DNA of 64,000 nucleotides from contig NZ_JABCQI010000001.1 in NCBI RefSeq assembly GCF_015244745.1, positions 124,001-188,000 on the forward strand, in the 5' to 3' direction. A program made the translations under genes and the position numbers. This DNA comes from Gluconobacter cadivus (lineage in GTDB: Bacteria; Pseudomonadota; Alphaproteobacteria; Acetobacterales; Acetobacteraceae). Of the stretch, positions 54,141-62,784 are shown piece by piece. The first letter of the stretch is position 1. The number at the start of each line of letters is the position of its first letter. The notes beneath the pieces were generated by a model that was not told the origin of the DNA, did not search any database, and was given only the letters and a program-made list of their open reading frames with translations.

Positions 54141-54217
54141 GCACCCGTAGCTCAACTGGATAGAGCACCAGACTACGAATCTGGGGGTTAGAGGTTCAAG
54201 TCCTTTCGGGTGCACCA
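54141..54217 (+). tRNA. tRNA-Arg (ACG), copy 2
   Basis: Identical in all 77 bases to the copy at 54,030. The 34-base spacer holds a small AGTCTTC/GAAGACT hairpin at 54,106-54,126 that could be a processing signal for one tandem transcript. Confidence 0.97.
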
Positions 54218-54252
54218 CATTGCCTTCCCCTTACGATACTTTACTTACTAAT

Positions 54253-54687
54253 TCAGTGGCGCACACGTTCAAGGCAGCGATAGACCTCGTCCCATTCATA
54301 GGGCTTGGCCAGAAACATCGTGCCGCCCGGCAACTCCCCCAGTTCCTGAATCCGGGTTCCTGACGTCAGGACAAGACCGATATCAGGGTGCTGTTCGCGA
54401 ATCGCATGCGCAAGACCCACGCCATCCATATTACCGGGCATATTGACGTCGGAAAAAATCGTACAGATGTCCGGGTGCCGGGCCAGAACAGCCAGCGCCT
54501 CGTCAGCATCCGCCGCAAGCGACGTCTCGTAACCAGCCTCTTCCAGCATGTCCGCAGCGAGGAATCGCAGAAGCGCCTGATCTTCAACGACCAGAACGTG
54601 CTTTCTGTCGATTTTTTTACTCTCCCCCTGCGCGTTTCCCTGCGGAACGACGCTGGATGATGCTCCCTTCATGGACATGACATACAT
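54253..54687 (-). CDS. Single-domain response regulator receiver
   Basis: A 144-aa receiver (CheY-like) protein without an output domain. VLVVEDQALLR contains the acidic pocket; the phosphoacceptor Asp is in FSDVNMPG (about residue 79), followed by the Thr/Ser switch (VLTSGT) and Lys in FLAKPYE. No kinase gene is adjacent. A CACCATAATGGTG palindrome at 54,721-54,733 lies upstream. GGAAAG eight bases before the first ATG supports the chosen start. Confidence 0.88.
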   Translation of the reverse strand: MYVMSMKGASSSVVPQGNAQGESKKIDRKHVLVVEDQALLRFLAADMLEEAGYETSLAADADEALAVLARHPDICTIFSDVNMPGNMDGVGLAHAIREQHPDIGLVLTSGTRIQELGELPGGTMFLAKPYEWDEVYRCLERVRH

Positions 54688-54832
54688 GGCAGTTACTTTC
54701 CGGGATTAAAAAACCTTTAACACCATAATGGTGTCGTCTTTTCAACAACGCGGAAACACGGCTCATGTTTGCATGAGTGAATTTTTTCTGACGCAAATCT
54801 TACGCATTATGCTTTGCGGAAACACGCAAATT

Positions 54833-55528
54833 TCAGTGCGGCAAGGGTGCGGCAAACCCGCCCCGCTCCGGCGTCGCCAGAACATCGATACCCACAATCC
54901 CCCACTGGCCGTCTGGCTGGCGTGCCAGAAGGGGGCCACCGCTGTCTCCGCGTGTTGCCGAACAGTCATGATGGATCAAACCATTCCCTGACAAACCATT
55001 GATATAACAGGAAATATCTCCATACGGGACTTCCGACCGATCCTGCGGATATCCGACCAGCATCGCAGCCGCGCCCATCTCTGCTGCGCCGTAAGGAACA
55101 AGATCGGCCGACGCGATGACCTTGCGGTCCAGCACCAGCGTTGCCCGATCCTCGGACGCCGTGCCGCCCTCGTTTTCAGGGTCGTAACCGGGCGCAATAA
55201 CAAACTGTGTCACCTGCGCATGAAGACGGTAATGTCCGAGCATATAGCCCATCAGGACATGAACATCCTCAGGTTGGATATAGTGACGCGTCGCAGGCAG
55301 CCATAGACAGTGCGCCGCCGTCACCATGACGGTCGGTGCCACGGCGAATCCCGTGCAACGACTACCGAGGGAGGTCTGGACGCGCCCTAGAATCTTCCAG
55401 GGCGCCTTATTCACATCCACCACGCTGCGATGGCTGTCAGGTCCGAGTCCCGGCAGCGCGACACCCGGAGCGGCGAACGCTGCTGCGCCGCAGATCCAGA
55501 ACATCAGCAGCGCAGCGGCGCCTTTCAT
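54833..55528 (-). CDS. Secreted trypsin-like serine protease
   Basis: A 231-aa S1-like protease with a signal peptide (cleavage near FAAP, residue 20). The His is in TAAHCLW (about 72), the Asp in SEDRATLVL (about 128) and the Ser in RGDSGGPLL (about 197); three Cys pairs are suggested by GSRCTGF, DISCYIN and HHDC. Glutamyl endopeptidase/V8-like enzymes are the nearest type. It is coupled to cdd by a four-base overlap, probably without functional linkage. Confidence 0.87.
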   Translation of the reverse strand: MKGAAALLMFWICGAAAFAAPGVALPGLGPDSHRSVVDVNKAPWKILGRVQTSLGSRCTGFAVAPTVMVTAAHCLWLPATRHYIQPEDVHVLMGYMLGHYRLHAQVTQFVIAPGYDPENEGGTASEDRATLVLDRKVIASADLVPYGAAEMGAAAMLVGYPQDRSEVPYGDISCYINGLSGNGLIHHDCSATRGDSGGPLLARQPDGQWGIVGIDVLATPERGGFAAPLPH

Positions 55529-55914
55529 CCCAGATGATCCGGGCCGAACGCATCAGGCAACAGTTCGGCCAGAGTCCGGGTCAGAAGAATATCCCCTTTG
55601 GGCGAGATCATATGCACCCGCAGGTCCGGCAGACCGAACTCCCGCAGTTTCTGCCGACACCCGCCACAGGGCGTACACGGCGCATCGCCGCCCACGACCA
55701 CGATTTCCTCAATCCGCCGTCCCCCAGCACGGATCATGGAGGCAATCGCACCGGCCTCCGCACATGTTCCCAGCGGATAGGCGGCGTTCTCGACATTGCA
55801 GCCTGAATGAACAACACCCTCACACCGCAAGGCCGCGCCCACCTGAAAGCGCGAATAGGGTGCATAAGCACGCGAACGGGCCTCAAGGGCCTCCCGGATC
55901 AGTTCCTGTATCAT
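55525..55914 (-). CDS. cdd: Cytidine deaminase
   Basis: A 129-aa zinc enzyme of pyrimidine salvage, converting cytidine/deoxycytidine to uridine forms. The zinc ligands and catalytic Glu are in GTCAEAGAI (Cys-Ala-Glu, about residue 53) and PCGGCRQ (about 88). The substrate loop is SGCNVENAAYPLG. ATG at 55,914 chosen as the first codon of the conserved domain (MIQELIREAL). Confidence 0.94.
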   Translation of the reverse strand: MIQELIREALEARSRAYAPYSRFQVGAALRCEGVVHSGCNVENAAYPLGTCAEAGAIASMIRAGGRRIEEIVVVGGDAPCTPCGGCRQKLREFGLPDLRVHMISPKGDILLTRTLAELLPDAFGPDHLG

Positions 55915-55982
55915 ACCGATGATATTATCCCCTGCGGGTTCAGCTTGGAACATGCTTCCAAGAGCGATACGGTATCACCATC

Positions 55983-57338
55983 ATGAGTGCACCGCTTCCC
56001 TCCGATCCCGCTACCGACCCGTCCTTCCACGACATGCTGGACACCCGCCCTTCCCTGACGATGGATGCACGGGACGGCCTCGTGTTCGAAGGCGTGCCCC
56101 TACACGTCATCGCGGCCGCTGTCGGCACGCCGTGCTGGATCACAGGAGCAGAAACGCTGCGACGGCGGGCAAAAGCCCTGCGCGCGGCGTTCGAGGCTCG
56201 GAACCTGCCGATCAGCATGCATTTCGCCATGAAATCGCAGGACCATCAGGCCACACTCGCCATCCTGCGGCAGTGCGGTTACGGCGTGGATATCGTCAGC
56301 GGCGGCGAAATGCAGCGCGCGCTCCATGCCGGGATCCAACCCTCGAAGATCGTTTTCTCCGGCGTTGGGAAATCCGATGCGGAACTGCGGGCAGCCGTTG
56401 AACACGATATCGCGCAGGTTAATGTCGAAAGCGTCGAAGAACTATACCGCCTCGACGACATTGCCCGCGCCTGCGGTCGCGTCGCACGTGCTGCCCTGCG
56501 TGTTAATCCGGACGTGGACGCCGACACTCATGACAAGATTTCCACAGGTCGCGCCGGAGACAAATTCGGTATCGAACACCGCCGCGCCGTGGCCCTGTAT
56601 AGTGAAGCCGCCAGCCTGAAGAACGTCCGCCTCGTTGGCCTTGCCGTTCATCTGGGCAGCCAGATGCTGACCGCAGGCCCTTTCCGCGAAGGCTATACCC
56701 GACTGGCCGATATGGTCCGCGAAATCCGCGCCGCCGGTCACACCGTCGAAGCCGTGGACTGCGGCGGCGGCCTCGGTATCCGCTATCGTGACGAAATCGC
56801 TCCCTCGCCCGATATGCTCGCAGGCGTTATTGCCGAGACGCTGGGGGACCTTGGTGTCCGCCTCAGCATCGAACCCGGCCGCTGGCTTTCCGCACCAACC
56901 GGCATTCTACTAAGCCGCGTGATCGAAACGAAAGCTGGCAATCCAGATTTCGTTGTGCTCGACGCTGCCATGAACGATCTGGCCCGTCCATCCCTGTACG
57001 AATCCTGGCACGGCATCATGCCAGTCGCCCCCAATGGCCTGACCAGCCCGACAAAACTCTGGGATATCGTCGGTCCGGTCTGCGAAAGCAGCGATATCTT
57101 CGCCCGTGATCGCGCGCTCCCTGCGGATACGAAACGTGGTGACCTGATCGCCCTGCTCGACACCGGCGCTTATGGATTTGTCATGAGTTCCACCTATAAT
57201 TCCCGCCCGCTCGCCGCGCAGGTTCTGATCGACAATGGGAAATGGGATATTATCCGCCAGCCCCAGAGTGTTGCAGAACTGATTGCCGTTGAAACCGTCC
57301 CCGAATGGCTGACAGCAGCTGGGAATGACCATGGCTGA
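55983..57338 (+). CDS. lysA: Diaminopimelate decarboxylase
   Basis: Last step of lysine synthesis, PLP-dependent. The 451-aa protein binds PLP at Lys in HFAMKSQDH (about residue 83) and has GGGLGIRY (about 262), EPGRWL and CESSDIFARDR (about 380) with the substrate Cys. It has a long N-terminal tail (about 30 residues) before the barrel. It overlaps the next gene by eight bases. In many alphaproteobacteria lysA follows argH, but here they are 20 kb apart. Confidence 0.95.
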   Translation: MSAPLPSDPATDPSFHDMLDTRPSLTMDARDGLVFEGVPLHVIAAAVGTPCWITGAETLRRRAKALRAAFEARNLPISMHFAMKSQDHQATLAILRQCGYGVDIVSGGEMQRALHAGIQPSKIVFSGVGKSDAELRAAVEHDIAQVNVESVEELYRLDDIARACGRVARAALRVNPDVDADTHDKISTGRAGDKFGIEHRRAVALYSEAASLKNVRLVGLAVHLGSQMLTAGPFREGYTRLADMVREIRAAGHTVEAVDCGGGLGIRYRDEIAPSPDMLAGVIAETLGDLGVRLSIEPGRWLSAPTGILLSRVIETKAGNPDFVVLDAAMNDLARPSLYESWHGIMPVAPNGLTSPTKLWDIVGPVCESSDIFARDRALPADTKRGDLIALLDTGAYGFVMSSTYNSRPLAAQVLIDNGKWDIIRQPQSVAELIAVETVPEWLTAAGNDHG

Positions 57339-60018
57339 GCCAAACCCGGCCCTCCATCTCAAAACCCTGCGCCGCAAGGCCCAGCGCGTCCTGTGGTGGG
57401 AACGGGCCTGGGAGCCCCTGCGCTGGCCTCTGCTTCTGGTGGCGTTCTATGGTCTGGCCAGCCTTGCACGCATTCCGCAGTCCCTGCCCGACTGGTTGCA
57501 CGCGCTACTCGAAATCGGTGTGCTCGGCGCAGCCCTCTGGTTAACCGTTACAGGCCTGCGTCGTGTCGCCCCCGTGAGCATCCCGGCAGCAGACCGCAGG
57601 ATCGAGCACGATTCCCGCCTCGCCCGCCAGCCACTCCTCAGCCTGACGGACCGCCCGGCTTTTGCCGGAAACGGCGAACAGTCCGCCATCTGGGCGCGCC
57701 ATGTCGAACGCGTTACAGCATCGCTCGGGACGCTCCGCGTCGGTCTTCCGCATCCCGAGACCAGCCTGCAAGACCGCATTGGGCTCGTCGCTGTCCCTCT
57801 GGCCCTGATCGGTGCCGCGCTGCTGGCAAGCACACACACGCCGTCACGTCTTTACGCCGGACTAGTCCCCGGCGTGGACGATGACAGCGTCCCGCTCCCG
57901 ACCCTTCAGGCCTGGATCGACAGACCGCCTTACGCTCCCGGCGCGCCCATTTTCCTGTCCTCAACGGGCCGCACCTCGCTTGATGTGCCGCAGGGTTCGA
58001 TCCTGAACGCCACCATCACCGGCGCTCACGGAAAACCCACTTTGTCCGGCATCGCCTCTCCTGAACAGAGCCGTCTGGATGCCGGAAGCTGGAACAGCCA
58101 CGGTACGCTCCAGCAATCCGGGACTGTCCGCATCGTCGTTCGTGGCCGCACTCTCGGCGCATGGCATGTGACCATTGAGCCCGATCTGCCCCCGACCGTC
58201 ACGTGGGACGGCAAGCCGGGCCCCCAGAAAGACAATCAGAAAGACGACTGGCGCACCGACCTGCCCTGGCACATCCACCAGACCTATGGCGTAGAGTCGC
58301 TTGAGGCAGAAATCCACCTGCCCGGCCTCTCGCGCGGCCGGATCCTGCGCGTTCCAATCCCCCTCGATGGTCATCCGAAGAACACGAAAGGGATCGCCAC
58401 TCCGGATCTCTCTTCCGATCCTTTTGCGGGAATGGACGTTGAAGGTCGCCTGCACGCCAAAAGCGTTTCGGGTCGCGAAAGCCGAAGCGATCTGATCAAA
58501 TTCCAGATCGGCGCCCGCAAATTCACCGACCCGCTGGCCCGCGCCCTCGTGGCTTTGCGCCGTCGCCTCATGCTCGGGCAGGAACGCGCCTCAAAGGCCT
58601 CGGACGAACTGGAACTCCTGACACAGACAACCGACGAACGCGCGATCCTTGCAGCGCTGGGTCTGGAAATTGCGTCCCTTCGCAAAGACGCTCCGGAAGG
58701 CTCCGCAGGTCGCGTCCCCGGTGATCTTTGGGCGCTTGCGCTCTATCTGGACGATCTACACCGTGACGGCCCCGAAATCGCCGATGCCGCAGCTGAAGTC
58801 CGCGCAGCCCAGCAGGGCGTGCAGCAGCAGCTCGACCACATGCGCGATCTGGGAGAAAAAGGTCATACTCTTCCTGAACAGGAAGAACTCCAGCGCCGCA
58901 CACAGGCTCTCAAGGACGCCCTGAACCGCCGGATGCAGCTCCTGTTCGAACGCGCCGCGCAGAGCGGGATCATGATGCCGCAATCCGGCACCAGCTCGGC
59001 CGATCCGTTCTCAGACGAAATGCGCCGCCTCCAGTCCGAAGCCAATCAGGGTCATGGCGACGAAGCCCTCCGGCGTCTCCAGCAGATGGAAGATATGGCC
59101 GAGCGCATGCGTCAGGCGCGCCCAGAGGATCTCAAGGCGCTTGCCGCCCAGATGAAGGCGCAGGCCGAAGCACAGGCGCAGCGCGCGGCCCTGCATGATC
59201 TCGTCCACCGCGAGACCACGCTGCTCGACCACACGCAGTCCCGCCTTTCCGCCGCCCGCAAGGCCGCAGCACCGCCCGATGACGGCAATCCCCCCGATGT
59301 CAGCCAGATGTCCACGGCGGACCTGCTCCGCCAGCTTGGGATGCAGCCACCTGCCGGAATGGATCAGCCTGCCGACAAACCGCCCGCCCCGGTCGATCCG
59401 GCGACGGTTGCTGCCCAGTCCGACGGGCGCCGTGCGGATCACGCCCTGCAACGCGCCCTTCAGCGCGTGAACGATATCCTGAGCCACCGCGTCAAGGATC
59501 TGACCGGCAAGCCCGCCACAGCCTTCGACAAGGCCAAAACGGACATGCAGAGCGCTCGCGAAGCCCTCGCGGACCGCAAGGACGCCGACGCCCAGACAGC
59601 CGAGCAGAAAGTTCTGGCCGACCTGTCCGAAGCCGGAAAGCAGATGCGCCAGAACCAGAAATCCGGCGGGTCCGGCAAGGGCGGACAGGGTGGAGGCAGC
59701 CTGAGCTTTATCCCCTCCGGTGGTGCAGGCGGTTCCGGAAAACCCCAGCACGGCGCAAAGGGCCAGCAGGGCGATGACGGTGACCAGCCGCAGGCTGGCG
59801 ATGAAGACGGCGGTGATGAGGACCAGAAGGATCAGGATCCGCTGGGCCGTAAACTCGGCGAAGGTGACAAAGGCAAGGATTCGGACGCCCATATCCCGGA
59901 CAAAAGCGCCCGGGACCGCGCCCGGGACATCGAACGCGAACTCCGCCGCCGCGCCTCGGACCGCACGCGCCCGCAGAGCGAACTGGACTATCTGGAACGG
60001 CTCCTCAAATCGTTCTGA
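57331..60018 (+). CDS. TIGR02302 large membrane protein
   Basis: An 895-aa alphaproteobacterial protein of unknown function. Two membrane helices (about residues 32-52 and 60-80) are followed by a long periplasmic or cytoplasmic part. Helical segments between 400 and 680 have many Gln/Arg/Glu (coiled coil). The C terminus (about 780-840) is Gly/Gln/Asp-rich, then RARDIERELRRRASD at the end. It is coupled to lysA; the conserved pairing suggests an envelope role. GGGA lies seven bases before the ATG at 57,331. Confidence 0.85.
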   Translation: MAEPNPALHLKTLRRKAQRVLWWERAWEPLRWPLLLVAFYGLASLARIPQSLPDWLHALLEIGVLGAALWLTVTGLRRVAPVSIPAADRRIEHDSRLARQPLLSLTDRPAFAGNGEQSAIWARHVERVTASLGTLRVGLPHPETSLQDRIGLVAVPLALIGAALLASTHTPSRLYAGLVPGVDDDSVPLPTLQAWIDRPPYAPGAPIFLSSTGRTSLDVPQGSILNATITGAHGKPTLSGIASPEQSRLDAGSWNSHGTLQQSGTVRIVVRGRTLGAWHVTIEPDLPPTVTWDGKPGPQKDNQKDDWRTDLPWHIHQTYGVESLEAEIHLPGLSRGRILRVPIPLDGHPKNTKGIATPDLSSDPFAGMDVEGRLHAKSVSGRESRSDLIKFQIGARKFTDPLARALVALRRRLMLGQERASKASDELELLTQTTDERAILAALGLEIASLRKDAPEGSAGRVPGDLWALALYLDDLHRDGPEIADAAAEVRAAQQGVQQQLDHMRDLGEKGHTLPEQEELQRRTQALKDALNRRMQLLFERAAQSGIMMPQSGTSSADPFSDEMRRLQSEANQGHGDEALRRLQQMEDMAERMRQARPEDLKALAAQMKAQAEAQAQRAALHDLVHRETTLLDHTQSRLSAARKAAAPPDDGNPPDVSQMSTADLLRQLGMQPPAGMDQPADKPPAPVDPATVAAQSDGRRADHALQRALQRVNDILSHRVKDLTGKPATAFDKAKTDMQSAREALADRKDADAQTAEQKVLADLSEAGKQMRQNQKSGGSGKGGQGGGSLSFIPSGGAGGSGKPQHGAKGQQGDDGDQPQAGDEDGGDEDQKDQDPLGRKLGEGDKGKDSDAHIPDKSARDRARDIERELRRRASDRTRPQSELDYLERLLKSF

Positions 60019-60021
60019 GAC

Positions 60022-60057
60022 AAAAAAGCCCGGTGCCATCGAGGCACCGGGCTTTTT
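60022..60057. terminator. Bidirectional intrinsic terminator
   Basis: Stem AGCCCGGTGCC/GGCACCGGGCT with A-run and T-run on the two sides, between the TIGR02302 gene and the acid phosphatase gene. Confidence 0.93.
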
Positions 60058-60100
60058 CAGAGGTGGCAAAGACGATCCTGCCCCCCCGAATTACATAATA

Positions 60101-60775
60101 TTACGGAACACGATAGAACGGATTCGGGAGCAGAAAAGTCTTTTCTGCAAAGCCACCGCTCAGGTCGGACGGCTGATCCCCAAGACTTGCAATAATTGTA
60201 TAGCCTTTACGCTCGATCCGCTCGCGCGTCGGTGCCTTGTACAAGGCTGCATATCCATGGGAGGTCATCGGTCGCAGATACAGCCCGTCCCAGTGCTGGA
60301 TTCCCGCCAGATGCAGGTTCCGCTCGGTTGCGTCCCGCTCGTCCTCATGACGTCCTGTCACGAAAAACACCGCAACATGATTCGCCTGAGCCTCTGCGAT
60401 CAGCGCCCGCATGGACGCAAAAGCCGGGGCGTGGCCACTCTTTTCCCAGGCGATCGCCCCACACGGCCCTTTTGGCAGGGCGTCGCACGGGCCCGCCGGA
60501 ATATAGCCGAAATCATCGGCGCGGATCTCGTCCCAGTTGGACAAGGTCGTCTCGTCGATATCCAGAACGATTGCGGGATGACGCGTCTTAGGCGCCGTCT
60601 GTTTGATCCACTGGCGCGCCTGAGCAACCACGGCGTCGAAATCGCGCTGATAATCGCCGCTGTCGTGATAGGCGCTGGCGGCCATAATGGCATCGCCAAC
60701 ATTCGCAGGCTGTGCGGCCAGCGCCGAGAGGGGCGCAACAAACAGGCTGGTGGCGAGCAGGAGGGAACGGATCAT
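60101..60775 (-). CDS. Secreted HAD-family acid phosphatase (class B-like)
   Basis: A 224-aa exported phosphatase with a signal peptide ending near LSALAA (residue 21). The HAD motif I is VLDIDETTLSN (DxDET, about residue 70), motif II is FFVTGRHEDERD (about 140), and the acidic motif IV is SLGDQPSDL (about 195). It belongs to the subfamily IIIB, with plant VSP and bacterial e(P4)-like enzymes. It overlaps the MFS gene by four bases. Confidence 0.88.
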   Translation of the reverse strand: MIRSLLLATSLFVAPLSALAAQPANVGDAIMAASAYHDSGDYQRDFDAVVAQARQWIKQTAPKTRHPAIVLDIDETTLSNWDEIRADDFGYIPAGPCDALPKGPCGAIAWEKSGHAPAFASMRALIAEAQANHVAVFFVTGRHEDERDATERNLHLAGIQHWDGLYLRPMTSHGYAALYKAPTRERIERKGYTIIASLGDQPSDLSGGFAEKTFLLPNPFYRVP

Positions 60776-61938
60776 GGAGGAGCCACCTTTCGTGACAGAA
60801 GAACAAGCCCGACCCCGACCAGCGCCAGAGCCGTACCAATGACGGACACACCGCCATAGCCCAACCCCATGGACAGTGCGATCCCTCCCAGAGCCGCACC
60901 GATCGCATTGCCAAGGTTGAACGCCCCGATATTCATGGACGACGCCAGCGCAGGCGCATCATGCGCGGCCTGCATCACCCGCATCTGAAGCGCAGGCATG
61001 AGCGCAAAGGTCGCCGCCCCCCACAGCAGCGCCGCAAACAGTGCGCCCGGTACACTCTGCGCCATCCACGGGAAGATCAGCATGATCACGCCAAGGATGG
61101 GGAAAAAGACCAGCAGGCTCCCATCCAAAGAGCGATCCGCGCTCCGGCCGCCTATGGCATTACCAATCGAGAACCCTACCCCGGTCAGCATCAGCGCCAG
61201 AGTGATGATGGTCGGGCTGGCATGGGTGATGTGTTCGAGGATTGGCGCGATATAGGTGTAGAGCACGAACATCGCCCCCGCGCCGATCGCCGTCGTCAGC
61301 AGCGCCAGAAGTACATTGCCCTTCACGAGAACCCGCAATTCGCGCCCGACCTCCGGGGCCGGGCCAATCTCGCGGGCCGGCAGGGCAAACTGCACGGCCA
61401 GCATGGTCACGAGCCCCAGTATGGCCGTCACGCCGAATGCGCTGTGCCAGCCGAAATTCAGCCCGAGCCATGTCATTGCTGGAACACCAACGATATTGGC
61501 GATCGTAAGCCCCATGAACATGGACGCCACCGCACTCGCCCGGCGCGCTGGCGCGACAGACAGCGAAGCCTCCACGGCTCCCAGCCCGAAGAACGCCCCA
61601 TGCGCCAGACTGGTCAGGACGCGTGAGGCAAACAGCAGGTCATAGCTGGCGGAGACCGCAGAGAGCAGGTTCCCTGCCACATACAGCCCCATCAGCAGGA
61701 TCAGGGCCAGTTTTCGGCGAAAACGCGCCATCAGCAGCGTAATGACGGGCGCGCCCAGCATCACACCCACGGCATAGGCCGTCACCAGTCCACCCGCCTT
61801 GGGCACACTGACCTGAAGACCATGCGCGATGACAGGCAAAAGGCCCATCGGTGTAAATTCTGTGGTGCCGATGGCAAAGGCGCCAACGGCGAGCGAAAGC
61901 AGTGGCCAGTTTGGGGACGATTTCGCTGCCAGTTTCAA
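60772..61938 (-). CDS. AraJ-like MFS transporter (DHA1)
   Basis: A 388-aa, 12-helix major facilitator. The N terminus FAIGTTEFTPMGLLPVIAHGL and the loop 2-3 region are typical of the AraJ/YdeA group that exports sugars or drugs. TANIVGVPAMTWLGLNFGWHSAFGV-type sequence in helix 5 is the DHA1 G-P motif (here NIVGVPAMTWLG). The substrate is unknown. First gene of the pair with the phosphatase. Confidence 0.87.
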   Translation of the reverse strand: MKLAAKSSPNWPLLSLAVGAFAIGTTEFTPMGLLPVIAHGLQVSVPKAGGLVTAYAVGVMLGAPVITLLMARFRRKLALILLMGLYVAGNLLSAVSASYDLLFASRVLTSLAHGAFFGLGAVEASLSVAPARRASAVASMFMGLTIANIVGVPAMTWLGLNFGWHSAFGVTAILGLVTMLAVQFALPAREIGPAPEVGRELRVLVKGNVLLALLTTAIGAGAMFVLYTYIAPILEHITHASPTIITLALMLTGVGFSIGNAIGGRSADRSLDGSLLVFFPILGVIMLIFPWMAQSVPGALFAALLWGAATFALMPALQMRVMQAAHDAPALASSMNIGAFNLGNAIGAALGGIALSMGLGYGGVSVIGTALALVGVGLVLLSRKVAPP

Positions 61939-62019
61939 GACCGGTCTCCGGGACGACAGATTGTTCGAGATTTATCGAACCCTGCCACACCCGGAATCCC
62001 CGGACAACCCAAAGCTGTC

Positions 62020-62784
62020 TTACATCATGCCGTTGGGGTGCTGGCCCATGTCCATGCCATCCATGATCATGGCCTTATGGTGCGGATCATCGAGATGACA
62101 TTCATGGTCCTGAAGCTCTTCGCCCGATCCATGATCGAGCACATGCGCCATGTCATCGAGCAGGATGAACCCGCCATGCTTTGCCGGCGTGATGACGAGC
62201 GTGTGGATGGACATGTCATCAGCAGCAATCACCCGGAACGGCGACGGCTCCAGAGACGTCACGATCCGCGCCCGATAGGGATGACCGTACAACGAGACCA
62301 AAGACCAATCCTCGGTGATCATGTTCTTGTCGAGCTCGGCACGCGCATAGGACGTCAGGCAATCCAGATGGATGTGCAACTGGTCCTGCGTGCGCCCCGG
62401 ACGCGAATTGATCGCCATCGACAGATGCGAGTCAGGGATTTCAAACCCGTAGGACTGCGCCACATGGGCACGCTGCCCCCAGGCTTCCGCGAAATAATTC
62501 GGCGTCTCAGGCTTCAGCAGACTTGGATCTTCAACGCCCGGCACCTTCTGCGTCGGGATCACCAGATACTGGCCGCGTCCGGTCTGATCCTTGAGGAGGG
62601 CATAGCCATCTTTCTCGTCATAAACCGTGCAGGGCTTGTGATCCGCATCAACAGCACAACGCCCGTGAACGACCTTCCACAGCGCACCCCGGTCATGGGA
62701 TTTTCCGCAGCCCGACAGTCCGAAAACCACTGCCGCCGCTACAAGACCAAATCTGGCCGCCGTCCCGTAATCCCGCAAAGTCAT
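62020..62784 (-). CDS. cdh: CDP-diacylglycerol pyrophosphatase
   Basis: A 254-aa HIT-superfamily lipid hydrolase that splits CDP-diacylglycerol into CMP and phosphatidic acid. A lipobox-like LSGC follows the N-terminal helix (Cys26), suggesting a lipoprotein. The HIT motif is QLHIHLDCL (about residue 137). SMAINSRPGRTQDQ precedes it as in Cdh. The C terminus is unusually His/Met-rich (DHECHLDDPHHKAMIMDGMD), possibly binding metal. It overlaps the next gene. Confidence 0.87.
   Translation of the reverse strand: MTLRDYGTAARFGLVAAAVVFGLSGCGKSHDRGALWKVVHGRCAVDADHKPCTVYDEKDGYALLKDQTGRGQYLVIPTQKVPGVEDPSLLKPETPNYFAEAWGQRAHVAQSYGFEIPDSHLSMAINSRPGRTQDQLHIHLDCLTSYARAELDKNMITEDWSLVSLYGHPYRARIVTSLEPSPFRVIAADDMSIHTLVITPAKHGGFILLDDMAHVLDHGSGEELQDHECHLDDPHHKAMIMDGMDMGQHPNGMM

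Noticed and set aside
59011-60069. 352-codon minus-strand hydrophobic frame, membrane-protein-like
   Set aside because: Hydrophobicity results from reading Gln/Lys/Asp-rich coiled-coil coding DNA in antisense; the plus-strand TIGR02302 gene explains the region.
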